Source: Actinophytocola sp963729115 (GTDB lineage: Bacteria; Actinomycetota; Actinomycetes; Mycobacteriales; Pseudonocardiaceae). From it: DNA of 64,000 nt. The position numbers were made by a program, and so were the translations under genes. The stretch spans positions 1,356,809-1,420,808 of the forward strand of contig CAVSMR010000003.1 of assembly GCA_963729115.1 (NCBI GenBank), read 5' to 3'. Under the pieces are notes generated by a model. It was not told where the DNA came from. It worked only from the letters and a program-made list of their open reading frames with translations, and made no database searches. Each line of letters begins with the position of its first letter. The first letter of the stretch is position 1. This document shows positions 17,614 through 25,997 of this stretch, piece after piece.

Positions 17614-18882
17614 GTGGACCACGACGAGCTGATCGCCCTCGACCGGGAGCACGTGTGGCACCCGTACGGGCCCATGCCGGGCACCACGGACCCGCTGGTG
17701 GTCACCGAGGCGCAAGGCGTGCGGCTCACGCTCGCCGACGGGCGGCGGCTGGTCGACGGGATGTCCTCGTGGTGGGCGGCCATCCACGGCTACCGCCACC
17801 CCGTCCTCGACGCCGCGCTCGCCGAGCAGGCCGGGCGGATGAGCCACGTCATGTTCGGCGGGCTCACCCACGAGCCCGCCGTCCGGCTCGCCGCCACGCT
17901 CGTCGAGATCACGCCCGAACCGCTGCGGCACGTGTTCCTCTGCGACTCCGGCTCGGTGTCCGTCGAGGTCGCCGTGAAGATGTGCCTGCAGTACCACCGC
18001 TCCGCGGGCCACCCGGAGAAGCGCCGCCTGCTCACCTGGCGCGGCGGCTACCACGGCGACACCTTCCACCCGATGAGTGTCTGCGACCCCGACGGCGGCA
18101 TGCACAGCCTCTGGCGTGGCGTCCTGCCCGACCAGGTCTTCGCCGACGCCCCGCCGGCGCACACCGACCACGACTACGTCCAGCACCTCGCCGACCTGAT
18201 CGAGGCGCACGCCGGCGAGCTGGCCGCGGTCATCGTCGAGCCGGTCGTGCAGGGCGCGGGCGGCATGCGCTTCCACGATCCCCGCTACCTGCACGTGCTG
18301 CGGGAGCTGACGCTGGCCCACGACGTCCTGCTGATCTTCGACGAGATCGCCACCGGGTTCGGCCGCACCGGCGAGCTCTTCGCCGCCGACCACGCGCAGG
18401 TGAGCCCGGACGTCATGTGCGTCGGCAAGGCGCTCACCGGCGGCTACCTCACCGCGGCCGCCACGCTGTGCACGAGCCGCGTCGCCGACGGCATCTCCCG
18501 CGGTGCCGTCCCCGTCCTCGCCCACGGGCCGACGTTCATGGGCAACCCGCTGTCGTCCGCCGTCGCGAACGCGTCGATCGGGCTGCTGCTCGGCCAGGAC
18601 TGGCGGGGCACCGTCAAGCGCATCGAGAGCGAGCTGACCGCGGGCCTCGCCCCGGCCGCGGACATCCCGGGCGTGCTCGACACCCGGGTCCTCGGCGCGA
18701 TCGGCGTGGTCCAGCTCGACCACGACGTGGACCTGGCCGCCGCCACCCGGGCCGCGGTCGAGGCCGGCGTGTGGCTGCGCCCGTTCCGCGACCTGATCTA
18801 CACGATGCCGCCGTACCTCTGCGACAGCGCCGACATCGAACGGATCACCACCGCGATCCTGGCCGCCGCCCGCGCGGGCTAG
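17614..18882 (+). CDS. bioA: Adenosylmethionine-8-amino-7-oxononanoate aminotransferase
   Basis: A 422-residue class III PLP aminotransferase that converts KAPA to DAPA, using S-adenosylmethionine as amino donor, in biotin synthesis. Diagnostic segments are HVWHPYGPM near the start, MSSWWAAIHGYRHP, the PLP Asp in LIFDEIATGFGRTG, and the Schiff-base Lys in MCVGKALTGGY. The WHPY and SSWWAAIHG patterns separate BioA from other class III enzymes. GTG 17614 follows a TAGCCT -10 box at the leaderless distance. bioD lies 88 bases downstream behind its own -10 box. No bioF is present in the window. Confidence 0.95.
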   Translation: MDHDELIALDREHVWHPYGPMPGTTDPLVVTEAQGVRLTLADGRRLVDGMSSWWAAIHGYRHPVLDAALAEQAGRMSHVMFGGLTHEPAVRLAATLVEITPEPLRHVFLCDSGSVSVEVAVKMCLQYHRSAGHPEKRRLLTWRGGYHGDTFHPMSVCDPDGGMHSLWRGVLPDQVFADAPPAHTDHDYVQHLADLIEAHAGELAAVIVEPVVQGAGGMRFHDPRYLHVLRELTLAHDVLLIFDEIATGFGRTGELFAADHAQVSPDVMCVGKALTGGYLTAAATLCTSRVADGISRGAVPVLAHGPTFMGNPLSSAVANASIGLLLGQDWRGTVKRIESELTAGLAPAADIPGVLDTRVLGAIGVVQLDHDVDLAAATRAAVEAGVWLRPFRDLIYTMPPYLCDSADIERITTAILAAARAG

Positions 18883-18956
18883 CACCACGCCGTCTACAGA
18901 GGACGGGACGGACCCGGCCACGTGGGGCTGGTGCGGTTGGGGCGAACGGGTGGTAC

Positions 18957-18962
18957 TAGCCT
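18957..18962 (+). promoter_or_regulatory. -10 box of a leaderless bioD promoter
   Basis: TAGCCT ends eight bases before the GTG of bioD. It suggests that bioD has its own promoter, separate from bioA. Confidence 0.5.
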
Positions 18963-18970
18963 GACGCTCC

Positions 18971-19690
18971 GTGAGTGTCATGGTGCTCACGGGCACCGGA
19001 ACCGGAGTCGGCAAGACCGTGGTGACCGCGGCGGTCGCGGCCCTCGCGCTCGACCGCACGCGCAGCGTCGCGGTGCTCAAGCCGGCGCAGACCGGGATCG
19101 GTCCCGACGAACCGGGCGACGTGGCGGAGGTCGGCCGGCTGGCCGGCGAGTCCGTCACGACCTGGGAGCTGGGCCGCTTTCCCGATCCGCTCGCGCCGAA
19201 CGCCGCCGCGCGCCGCTGCGGGCTGCCGCCCGTCACGCCCTCGCAGGCCGCCGCCGCGGCGGTCGAGCTCTCCCGCGGGCACGACCAGGTCCTCGTCGAG
19301 GGGGCCGGCGGGCTGCTCGTGCGCTTCGACGACGAGGGCGGCACGCTGGCCGACGTCGCCTGGTCCATCGGCGCCCCGGTCCTCATCGTGGCCAACGCCG
19401 GTCTCGGCACCCTCAACGCCACCGCGCTCACCGCGGAAGCCCTGCGCCGCCGCGGGATCGCGTGCGCGGGCGTGGTCGTCGGCTCCTGGCCCGCCGAGCC
19501 GGACCTGGCCGCCCGTAGCAACCTCGACGACCTGCCACTGGTCGCCGACGCCCCACTGGTCGGCGCCATGCCGGCGAACGCGGCCGGGCTGGCGCGCGCC
19601 GACTTCCTGGCCGTCGCGCGCCGCTCGCTGGCGCCCTCGCTGGGCGGCGAGTTCGACGCGAACGGGTTCGCCGCCGAGTACGCGGCGTAA
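18971..19690 (+). CDS. bioD: Dethiobiotin synthetase
   Basis: A 239-residue ATP-dependent carboxylase that closes the ureido ring of dethiobiotin. The P-loop is GTGTGVGKTVV at residues ~7-17. Other family features are VAVLKPAQTG, LVEGAGGLLVRFDDEG and the VANAGLGTLNAT block of the BioD fold. The GTG at 18971 gives the standard short N-terminus before the P-loop. It sits between bioA and bioB in pathway order, and all three are on the same strand. A TAGCCT box directly upstream suggests an independent leaderless transcript. Confidence 0.95.
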   Translation: MSVMVLTGTGTGVGKTVVTAAVAALALDRTRSVAVLKPAQTGIGPDEPGDVAEVGRLAGESVTTWELGRFPDPLAPNAAARRCGLPPVTPSQAAAAAVELSRGHDQVLVEGAGGLLVRFDDEGGTLADVAWSIGAPVLIVANAGLGTLNATALTAEALRRRGIACAGVVVGSWPAEPDLAARSNLDDLPLVADAPLVGAMPANAAGLARADFLAVARRSLAPSLGGEFDANGFAAEYAA

Positions 19691-19807
19691 CGCCCCAGGT
19701 CAGCCCGGTCGGGCCGCGGTCGCCGCGTGACGTACATCGCGCCCGGCACGCGCGCCCGTGCGGCAGACTGGCCCGGAATGGCCCCAAGATCCACCGAGGA
19801 GGCATCC

Positions 19808-20833
19808 GTGACCGCTGCGGCCGACGAGAGGACCAGGGCTGACGTGCTCGAGGTGGCCCGCCAGCAGGTGGCCGAACGCGGCACCGGCCTGACCGAGGCG
19901 CAGGTCCTCGAGGTCCTCCGGCTGTCCGAGGACCGGATACCCGAGCTGCTCGCGCTCGCCCACGAGGTGCGGATGCGCTGGTGCGGTCCGGAGGTCGAGG
20001 TCGAGGGCATCGTCAGCGTGAAGACCGGCGGCTGCCCGGAGGACTGCCACTTCTGCTCGCAGTCCGGCCAGTTCACCTCGCCCGTGCGGTCGGCGTGGCT
20101 GGACATCCCCGGCCTGGTCAGGGCGGCTCGCGAGACCGCCGCGACCGGCGCGAGCGAGTTCTGCATCGTCGCCGCCGTCCGCGGCCCGGACAAGCGGCTG
20201 ATGTCCCAGGTCCGCGACGGCATCCGGGCGATCCGCGCGGACGGCAACGACATCCAGATCGCCTGCTCGCTCGGCATGCTGACCCAGGCGCAGGTCGACG
20301 AGCTCGTCGAGATGGGCGTGCACCGCTACAACCACAACCTCGAGACCGCCCGCTCGCACTTCCCGAACGTCGTCACCACGCATTCGTGGGCGGAGCGCTG
20401 GGACACGCTGCGGATGGTGCACGCGGCAGGCATGGAGGTGTGTTGCGGCGGCATCATCGGCATGGGGGAGACCGTCGAGCAGCGCGCCGAGTTCGCGGTC
20501 CAGCTCGCCGAGCTCGACCCGCACGAGGTGCCGATGAACTTCCTCATCCCGCAGCCCGGCACGCCGTACGAGGACTACGAGGTGGTCGACGGCAAGGACG
20601 CGCTGCGCACGGTCGCGGCGTTCCGGCTCGCGCTGCCGCGCACGATCCTGCGCTTCGCCGGCGGGCGCGAGCTGACGCTGGGCGACCTCGGGGCGGAGCA
20701 GGGCATGCTCGGCGGCATCAACGCGATCATCGTCGGCAACTACCTGACCAACCTCGGCCGTCCCGCCCAGCAGGACCTCGACATGCTCACGGAGCTGAAC
20801 ATGCCGATCAAGGCGCTGAGCGACACCCTCTAG
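19808..20833 (+). CDS. bioB: Biotin synthase (radical SAM)
   Basis: A 341-residue radical SAM enzyme that inserts sulfur into dethiobiotin. The cluster motif is GGCPEDCHFCSQ (Cys76, Cys80, Cys83). ASEFCIVAAVRGP, the CCGGIIGMGET block, and the C-terminal RTILRFAGGRELTL and LGGINAIIVGNYLT are all characteristic. GTG 19808 is chosen because AGGAGG lies at the right distance; an in-frame ATG at 19727 would add a 27-residue tail without homology. The stop is followed immediately, with no gap, by the bsaP start, so the two proteins are almost certainly co-translated. Confidence 0.95.
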   Translation: MTAAADERTRADVLEVARQQVAERGTGLTEAQVLEVLRLSEDRIPELLALAHEVRMRWCGPEVEVEGIVSVKTGGCPEDCHFCSQSGQFTSPVRSAWLDIPGLVRAARETAATGASEFCIVAAVRGPDKRLMSQVRDGIRAIRADGNDIQIACSLGMLTQAQVDELVEMGVHRYNHNLETARSHFPNVVTTHSWAERWDTLRMVHAAGMEVCCGGIIGMGETVEQRAEFAVQLAELDPHEVPMNFLIPQPGTPYEDYEVVDGKDALRTVAAFRLALPRTILRFAGGRELTLGDLGAEQGMLGGINAIIVGNYLTNLGRPAQQDLDMLTELNMPIKALSDTL

Positions 20834-21037
20834 ATGTTCTGCGTGCATTGCGGCAAGCCCGGGGCGGCAGGCGACCACAGCCGGTGCGAGGGCGCCCGCG
20901 GGGCGATCGAGCCGCCTCGCTTCTGCCCCCAGTGTGCCCGCCGGATGGTCGTCCAGGTGACTCCGTCCGGGTGGTCCGCACGCTGCAGCCGCCACGGAGA
21001 CCACACGTCGTACGACGCGGCGACACCGACCGACTAG
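20834..21037 (+). CDS. bsaP: Biotin synthase auxiliary protein, BsaP-like
   Basis: A 67-residue protein with cysteines at 3, 6, 18, 31, 34 and 51, including two CxxC pairs (FCVHC and FCPQC). It begins on the base after the bioB stop and is followed by a DUF2567 membrane gene. This is the same order as mycobacterial bioB, Rv1590 and Rv1591. The mycobacterial protein was reported as BsaP, a small iron-sulfur protein needed for efficient biotin synthase turnover. Identity here rests on position, size and cysteine pattern rather than a database match. Confidence 0.8.
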   Translation: MFCVHCGKPGAAGDHSRCEGARGAIEPPRFCPQCARRMVVQVTPSGWSARCSRHGDHTSYDAATPTD

Positions 21038-21075
21038 TCTTCGTCACGGACGGCTCATACGGGACGGAGGCAGGC

Positions 21076-21726
21076 GTGGCGGAGCAACCGGTCGGGGCGC
21101 AGGACGCCGCCCCATCCCGGGAGGGGCACGCCGCCGGCAACGGGCAGACCGCACCCGGTCCCGTGCCGCCCAGCCAGTACCCGGCGTACTACCCGATGCC
21201 GTGGGAGCCGCCGCGGCCGCGGGTCGTGGTCAAGGCCGACCTGCTGGCGGCACTGAGCGTGTTCTCCACCGTGTCGGTGCTCGGACTCGCGGTCGGCTGG
21301 CTGTGGTCGCGCCTCGCGCCGCCGCAGCGCATGGTGATCACCCAGGACGGCACGCCGGCGCCGCTGCCCGCCGAGAGCTTCCACCGCTTCGACGACCTCG
21401 TGCTGTTCGTCCTGCTCGGCCTCGCCGCGGGTTTCGTCACCGGCGTCGCCGCGTGGTACCTGCGCGAGCGGCGCGGGCCGGTGATCATGATCGCCGCCAC
21501 TGCCGGCTCGGTCCTGGGCGGCTGGCTCGCCATGCGGGTGGGCCTCGCGTGGGCGGAGGGCCGCTTCCCGGTCGCCGGCGAGGTGAAGGTGCTCGACGTC
21601 GTGTTGAAGGCGCCGCAGCTGGAGTCCGTCTGGGGCCTGCTCGCCTGGCCGATGACCACCGCGCTGCTCTACGGCGTGCTCGCGGCATGGAACAGCATGG
21701 ACGACCTGGGCCGCCGACTCGGTTAG
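21076..21726 (+). CDS. DUF2567 membrane protein
   Basis: A 216-residue membrane protein. A Pro-rich cytoplasmic N-terminus of ~50 residues (PSQYPAYYPMPWEPPRPR) is followed by four predicted membrane segments: LAALSVFSTVSVLGLAVGWL, LVLFVLLGLAAGFVTGVAAW, IMIAATAGSVLGGWLAMRV and a C-terminal LLAWPMTTALLYGVLAAW. The segment between helices one and two contains PPQRMVITQDG. This matches the conserved membrane protein that follows bioB and bsaP in mycobacteria (Rv1591 position). Function is unknown; the conserved location hints at a link to biotin metabolism. GTG 21076 has a GGAGG just upstream. Confidence 0.78.
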   Translation: MAEQPVGAQDAAPSREGHAAGNGQTAPGPVPPSQYPAYYPMPWEPPRPRVVVKADLLAALSVFSTVSVLGLAVGWLWSRLAPPQRMVITQDGTPAPLPAESFHRFDDLVLFVLLGLAAGFVTGVAAWYLRERRGPVIMIAATAGSVLGGWLAMRVGLAWAEGRFPVAGEVKVLDVVLKAPQLESVWGLLAWPMTTALLYGVLAAWNSMDDLGRRLG

Positions 21727-21874
21727 TTGGTCCGCCTGTTCCGCGGCTCGTTGTACGAAGTCTGGCGCCGACCAGCGAGACCTCAGGGGACCGTGACGGC
21801 GACCAGCCACAGTCAACCGCGAGTCGTGACTTCCGCCGGAACGCAACCCACACTCTTGATTCCGGGGAGGCGGG

Positions 21875-22567
21875 CTAGTTCATGCTGGTCGGGCGGTGCA
21901 GCTCGGTCGGTGGTGCGGGTACCGCACGCAGCGCGGCGAGGATGCCGGCCTCCCGGTTGAGCATCCGGCCCACCAGCCGCAGGCGGTGCAGTGGGCGCGT
22001 CTCCTCCAGTAATCGCTGCCGGTCCTCCAGCGGCAGGAGGCAGTCGCCGGCCAGCTGGTGCGCCAGCTCGGCCACCTCGATGTCGTCCTCCGGCTCGGTC
22101 CAGTCGCCCTGCTGCCACGCGGCCTGGCAGTACCGGCGGTACGCGGCTCGCGCGGCCTTGGCGAGCGAGTCGATCGTCTCGCTCGCGTCGCGCTGGCCCG
22201 GGATCACCGCCGGCGTGTCGGGCACCCACTCGATCGCGCCCAGCAGGTACGGCGCGCTCGACGCGTCCACCGCGAGCAGCCGGAAGCGCTGCTCACCCAT
22301 GCTGACGATCTCGAACCGCCCGTCGGGCAGGCGCTCGGCCTGCCGCAGCAGCGCCGCGCAGCCGAACGGCTGCAGCTGGTCGGTCGAGGTCACCTCGACC
22401 TCCTCGCTCGGCGCGAGCGCGATCACCCCGAACCGCTTGTCCGGCACCGTTCCGGTCATCAGGTCGACCGTGAGCTGCCGGTAGCGCGGCTCGAAGATGT
22501 GCAGCGGCAAGGGAGTGCCCGGCAGCAACACCGTCTGCAGCGGGAAGAGCGGCAAGGTCTCGGGCAC
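21875..22567 (-). CDS. LON substrate-binding-domain protein
   Basis: A 230-residue protein consisting of the N-terminal substrate-binding domain of Lon protease without the AAA+ or protease parts. The opening LPLFPLQTVLLPGTPLPLHIFEPRYRQL and the core RFEIVSMGEQRFRLL are diagnostic. Stand-alone LON-domain proteins are widespread in actinobacteria and their role is not settled. It lies nine bases behind the nrtR gene on the same strand, so both are probably one transcript and under NrtR control, which would tie it to NAD status. Confidence 0.85.
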   Translation of the reverse strand: MPETLPLFPLQTVLLPGTPLPLHIFEPRYRQLTVDLMTGTVPDKRFGVIALAPSEEVEVTSTDQLQPFGCAALLRQAERLPDGRFEIVSMGEQRFRLLAVDASSAPYLLGAIEWVPDTPAVIPGQRDASETIDSLAKAARAAYRRYCQAAWQQGDWTEPEDDIEVAELAHQLAGDCLLPLEDRQRLLEETRPLHRLRLVGRMLNREAGILAALRAVPAPPTELHRPTSMN

Positions 22568-22576
22568 GGTTCTAAC

Positions 22577-23293
22577 CTACGACGCCCCGCCCGACCTCGC
22601 TCGGTTCGGCGGCCGGAGCACCGCGAACGGGTCGGTCACGGCCATGCTCGGATCGGTGAACCGGAACAACGCCGCGGGCCGCCCGCCGGCCTTGCCGGGC
22701 GGCGCGGTCTCGCCGGTCGGCTCGAGCAGCTCGCGCCGCGCCAGCACCCGCTGCAGGTTCGTCGCGGACACCCGGTGGCCCAGCGCGGCGGCGTACAGCT
22801 CGCGCAGCGCGGACACCGTGAACTCCGGCGGGGCGAGCGCGAAGCCGATGTTCGTGTACGACAGCTTGGCGCGCAGCCGGTCCCGCGCTCGCAGGACGAT
22901 GGACTCGTGGTCGAACGCGGTCTCCGGCAGCGCGTCCAGCGGATGCCACCGGGTGTCGGCCGGCACGTCCGGGTCCACATCGGACGGAACCAGCCCCAGG
23001 AACGCCGTCGCCACCACCCGCTCGTCCGGCACCCGCCGGGGCGCGCTGAACACCGCCAGCTGCTCGACATGCGACAACTGCCGCACGTCGACCTTCTCCG
23101 CGAGCTGACGCTTGATCGAGGACTCCACGTCCTCGCCCGCGCCGAGCCGTCCGCTGGGCAGTGACCAGCGGTGCGCGTGCGGTTCCCGAGCGCGCTCCCA
23201 GAGCAGGACCTGGAGTGAGCCTGCTCGCACCTGGAGCACCGCGGCCAGGACTTCGTGGGCAATCGGCACCGGCACGGTGGTAGCATCGGCCAT
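22577..23293 (-). CDS. nrtR: Nudix-related transcriptional regulator of NAD synthesis
   Basis: A 238-residue protein with an N-terminal Nudix-like domain (residues ~10-145, HRWSLPSGRLGAGEDVESSIKRQLAEKV in place of the canonical GX5EX7REUXEE) and a C-terminal winged helix (~155-235, SYTNIGFALAPPEFTVSALRELYAAALGHRVSATNLQRVL). The catalytic REUXEE signature is degenerate (KRQLAEK), as expected for NrtR proteins that sense ADP-ribose instead of hydrolysing it. It faces nadABC, and a 23-base inverted repeat begins on the base beside its own start codon. It is thus very likely the nadABC repressor and self-regulated. Confidence 0.85.
   Translation of the reverse strand: MADATTVPVPIAHEVLAAVLQVRAGSLQVLLWERAREPHAHRWSLPSGRLGAGEDVESSIKRQLAEKVDVRQLSHVEQLAVFSAPRRVPDERVVATAFLGLVPSDVDPDVPADTRWHPLDALPETAFDHESIVLRARDRLRAKLSYTNIGFALAPPEFTVSALRELYAAALGHRVSATNLQRVLARRELLEPTGETAPPGKAGGRPAALFRFTDPSMAVTDPFAVLRPPNRARSGGAS
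22973..22985 (-). repeat. Intragenic 13-mer GTCCGATGTGGAC, copy in nrtR
   Basis: Exact copy in the coding direction; codons TCC GAT GTG GAC encode Ser-Asp-Val-Asp. Confidence 0.6.
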
Positions 23294-23316
23294 GTTTTCG
23301 ATCCTAAGGCGAAAAC
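23294..23316. promoter_or_regulatory. NrtR operator between nrtR and nadA
   Basis: GTTTTCG, nine bases, CGAAAAC: a perfect 7-base inverted repeat in the nrtR/nadA divergent region. It directly abuts the nrtR ATG, and the spacer includes the nrtR AGGA ribosome-binding sequence on the minus strand. Repressor bound here would block both nrtR and the nadABC promoter. Confidence 0.75.
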
Positions 23317-23376
23317 CTCGGGATGGGAAATCGGCCGATGGAGATCGGCGTATGGCCTGACCTGAGGAGGACGATC

Positions 23377-24393
23377 ATGCCAGCAACCGTCGAGCTCACC
23401 GGCGAGCTGACGCCCTACGGTGGTGTCGACCCGGACGCGGCGTGGCGCGACGAGGTCCGCCGCCTGGCGAAACAGCGCGACGCGGTGCTGCTCGCGCACA
23501 ACTACCAGCTACCGGAGATCCAGGACATCGCCGACCACACCGGCGACTCGCTGGCGCTTTCCCGGCTGGCGGCCGCGAGCGAGGCGTCGACGATCGTGTT
23601 CTGCGGCGTGCACTTCATGGCCGAGACGGCGAAGATCCTCAGCCCGCACAAGACCGTGCTGATCCCGGACGCGCGGGCCGGCTGCTCGCTCGCGGACTCG
23701 ATCGACGCCGCCCAGCTGCGGGAGTGGAAGGCCGAGCACCCGGACGCGGTCGTCGTGTCCTATGTGAACACCACGGCCGAGGTGAAGGCGGAGACGGACA
23801 TCTGCTGCACGTCGTCGAACGCGGTGGAGGTCGTCCGGTCCATCCCGGCCGAGCGCGACGTGCTGTTCCTGCCCGACCAGTTCCTCGGCGCGCACGTCAA
23901 GCGGGAGACCGGCCGGGAGAACCTGTACGTGTGGGCCGGCGAGTGCCACGTGCACGCCGGCATCAACGGTCCGGAGCTCGCCGCGCGGGCGGCTGCCGAG
24001 CCCGAGGCCGACCTGTTCGTGCACCCGGAGTGCGGCTGCGCGACGTCGGCGCTGTACCTGGCAGGGGAGGGCATCGTGCCGTCCGCGCAGGTCAAGATCC
24101 TTTCCACGGGCGACATGGTGACCGAGGCACGCGCCACCTCGGCCCGCACGGTGCTCGTCGCGACCGAGGTCGGCATGCTCCACCAGCTGCGCCGCGCCGC
24201 GCCCGAGATCGACTTCCGCGCGGTCAACGACCGCGCTTCGTGCCGCTACATGAAGATGATCACCCCGGCCGCGCTGCTGCGCTCGCTGCGCGACGGCGTC
24301 GACGAGGTGCACGTGGACCCGCTGGTCGCCGAGCGGGCGCGGGGCGCGGTGCGCCGCATGATCGAGATCGGGAAGCCGGGTGGTGGCGAGTGA
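23377..24393 (+). CDS. nadA: Quinolinate synthase
   Basis: A 338-residue [4Fe-4S] enzyme that condenses iminoaspartate with dihydroxyacetone phosphate to quinolinate, the second step of de novo NAD synthesis. The three cluster cysteines are placed at Cys103 (ARAGCSLAD), Cys190 (WAGECHVHAG) and Cys289 (NDRASCRYMKM). LLAHNYQLPEIQDIADHTGDSLAL is the conserved N-terminal block. ATG 23377 is selected because GAGGAGG lies at proper distance; in-frame ATGs upstream would run into the operator region. Its stop overlaps the nadB start (GTGA). Predicted to be repressed by NrtR. Confidence 0.96.
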   Translation: MPATVELTGELTPYGGVDPDAAWRDEVRRLAKQRDAVLLAHNYQLPEIQDIADHTGDSLALSRLAAASEASTIVFCGVHFMAETAKILSPHKTVLIPDARAGCSLADSIDAAQLREWKAEHPDAVVVSYVNTTAEVKAETDICCTSSNAVEVVRSIPAERDVLFLPDQFLGAHVKRETGRENLYVWAGECHVHAGINGPELAARAAAEPEADLFVHPECGCATSALYLAGEGIVPSAQVKILSTGDMVTEARATSARTVLVATEVGMLHQLRRAAPEIDFRAVNDRASCRYMKMITPAALLRSLRDGVDEVHVDPLVAERARGAVRRMIEIGKPGGGE

Positions 24394-25997
24394 CCCCGGC
24401 CTGGGAGGCGGCCGCCGATCTCGTCGTGGTCGGCACCGGGGTCGCGGGCCTGACCGCCGCCCTGCGCGCGCGTGAGCTCGGGCTGCGGGTGCTCGTGGTG
24501 ACCAAGGAGGCGGCCGACGGCGGCAATACCCGCTGGGCGCAGGGCGGCGTCGCGGTCGTGCTCGGCGACGAACTCGGCGACTCGCTCGGCCGGCACGTCG
24601 AGGACACGCTCGTCGCCGGGGTGGGCCTGTGCGACCCGGTCACCACCGAGCGGATCGTCGGCGACGGGCCGGCCGCCGTGGCGCGGCTGCGGGCCCGCGG
24701 CGCGGTCTTCGACGCCGAGGGCGGGCGCCTGGCGCGCACCCGGGAGGGCGGGCACACGGCGTTCCGGGTGGTGCACGCCGGGGGCGACGCGACCGGCGCC
24801 GAGGTCGAGCGGGCGCTGCTCGCGGCGTCGCGGGACGGGCGCGTGCCGATGCTCGAACATCATGTCGCGGTCGACACGCTGCGCACGCCGGCCGGCGAGG
24901 TCGCGGGCCTGCTCGTGCTCGACGGCGACGGCGTGCCGGGCGTGCTGTGCGCACCGGCCGTGCTGCTCGCCACCGGCGGGCTGGGGCAGCTGTACCAGGC
25001 CACGACGAACCCCGCGGTGGCGACCGCGGACGGCGTGGCGATCGCGCTGCGGGCCGGGGCGCCGGTGGCCGACCTGGAGTTCGTGCAGTTCCACCCGACC
25101 GTCCTCTACACCGGGGAGGGCGCGCGCGGCCGCTGCCCGCTCGTCACCGAGGCGGTGCGTGGCGAGGGCGCGGTCCTGGTCGACTCGGCCGGCGACCGGG
25201 TCATGGCGGGCGTGCACCCGCAGGGCGACCTCGCACCACGCGACGTCGTGTCGGCGGCGATCACGCGGCGGCTCGCCGCCCTGGGCGAGGACCACGTGTT
25301 CCTCGACGCGACCCACCTGTCCGCCGCCGAGTTCCGCCGCCGGTTCCCGACGGTGCTCGCGGCGTGCCGTGCGATCGGCGTCGACCCGTCGGTCGCGCCG
25401 ATCCCGGTGTCGCCCGCGGCGCACTTCTCCTGCGGCGGCGTGGTGAGCACGGTGGACGGGCGGACCGCGGTGGCCGGGCTGTACGCGGCGGGCGAGGTCG
25501 CGCGGACCGGTCTGCACGGCGCCAACCGCCTGGCCTCCAACAGCCTGCTCGAGGGGCTCGTGGTCGGCACCCGCGCGGCCGAGGCCGTGGCGTCGGACCT
25601 CGCGCTGGGCGTGCTGGTGCCACCGCGGCTCGCGGCGTGCGAGCCGGTGCCGATCGCGCCGGCCGCGGACCGGGACACGCTGCAGCGGGTGATGAGCCGC
25701 TACGCCGCGATCGGCCGCGACGCCGAGGGGCTCGCCGTGGTGGGCTCCGTGCTCGACGTGTCCGCAGTGGACCGTCCACTTGACACCCGGGAGCGGGCCG
25801 AGGACGCCGCCCTGACCCTGACCGCCCGCGCGCTGCTCGCCGCCGCGGCCGCCCGCGAGGAGTCGCGCGGCTGCCACGTGCGCGACGAGTTCCCCGCCGT
25901 GGCGCCGGACTGGGCGCGTTCGCAGACCGTCCGCCTCACCCCGTCCGGCCAACCAATGCTCGAACGGCCGGCCGACCTCGTCCGAGGAGCAGCATGA
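24390..25997 (+). CDS. nadB: L-aspartate oxidase
   Basis: A 535-residue FAD enzyme that oxidises aspartate to iminoaspartate for NadA. The dinucleotide motif is VVVGTGVAGLTAALRARELG at the N-terminus. Later come GGNTRWAQGGVAVVL, LEFVQFHPTVLY, RCPLVTEAVRGEGA and the C-terminal GLHGANRLASNSLLEGLVVG, all typical of the NadB/succinate dehydrogenase flavoprotein family. The start GTG overlaps the nadA stop, and the stop overlaps the nadC ATG, so nadA, nadB and nadC are translationally coupled. Confidence 0.96.
   Translation: MTPAWEAAADLVVVGTGVAGLTAALRARELGLRVLVVTKEAADGGNTRWAQGGVAVVLGDELGDSLGRHVEDTLVAGVGLCDPVTTERIVGDGPAAVARLRARGAVFDAEGGRLARTREGGHTAFRVVHAGGDATGAEVERALLAASRDGRVPMLEHHVAVDTLRTPAGEVAGLLVLDGDGVPGVLCAPAVLLATGGLGQLYQATTNPAVATADGVAIALRAGAPVADLEFVQFHPTVLYTGEGARGRCPLVTEAVRGEGAVLVDSAGDRVMAGVHPQGDLAPRDVVSAAITRRLAALGEDHVFLDATHLSAAEFRRRFPTVLAACRAIGVDPSVAPIPVSPAAHFSCGGVVSTVDGRTAVAGLYAAGEVARTGLHGANRLASNSLLEGLVVGTRAAEAVASDLALGVLVPPRLAACEPVPIAPAADRDTLQRVMSRYAAIGRDAEGLAVVGSVLDVSAVDRPLDTRERAEDAALTLTARALLAAAAAREESRGCHVRDEFPAVAPDWARSQTVRLTPSGQPMLERPADLVRGAA
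25760..25772 (+). repeat. Intragenic GTCC-N5-GGAC motif in nadB
   Basis: GTCCGCAGTGGAC, codons TCC GCA GTG GAC (Ser-Ala-Val-Asp), in the same codon phase as the other copies. Confidence 0.45.

Noticed and set aside
15964..20277. A 1437-residue open frame on the minus strand across the bio genes
   Set aside because: It is antisense to four well-supported genes, has Arg/Gly/Pro-rich low-complexity sequence, and has no domain. Long antisense frames are expected at this G+C content.
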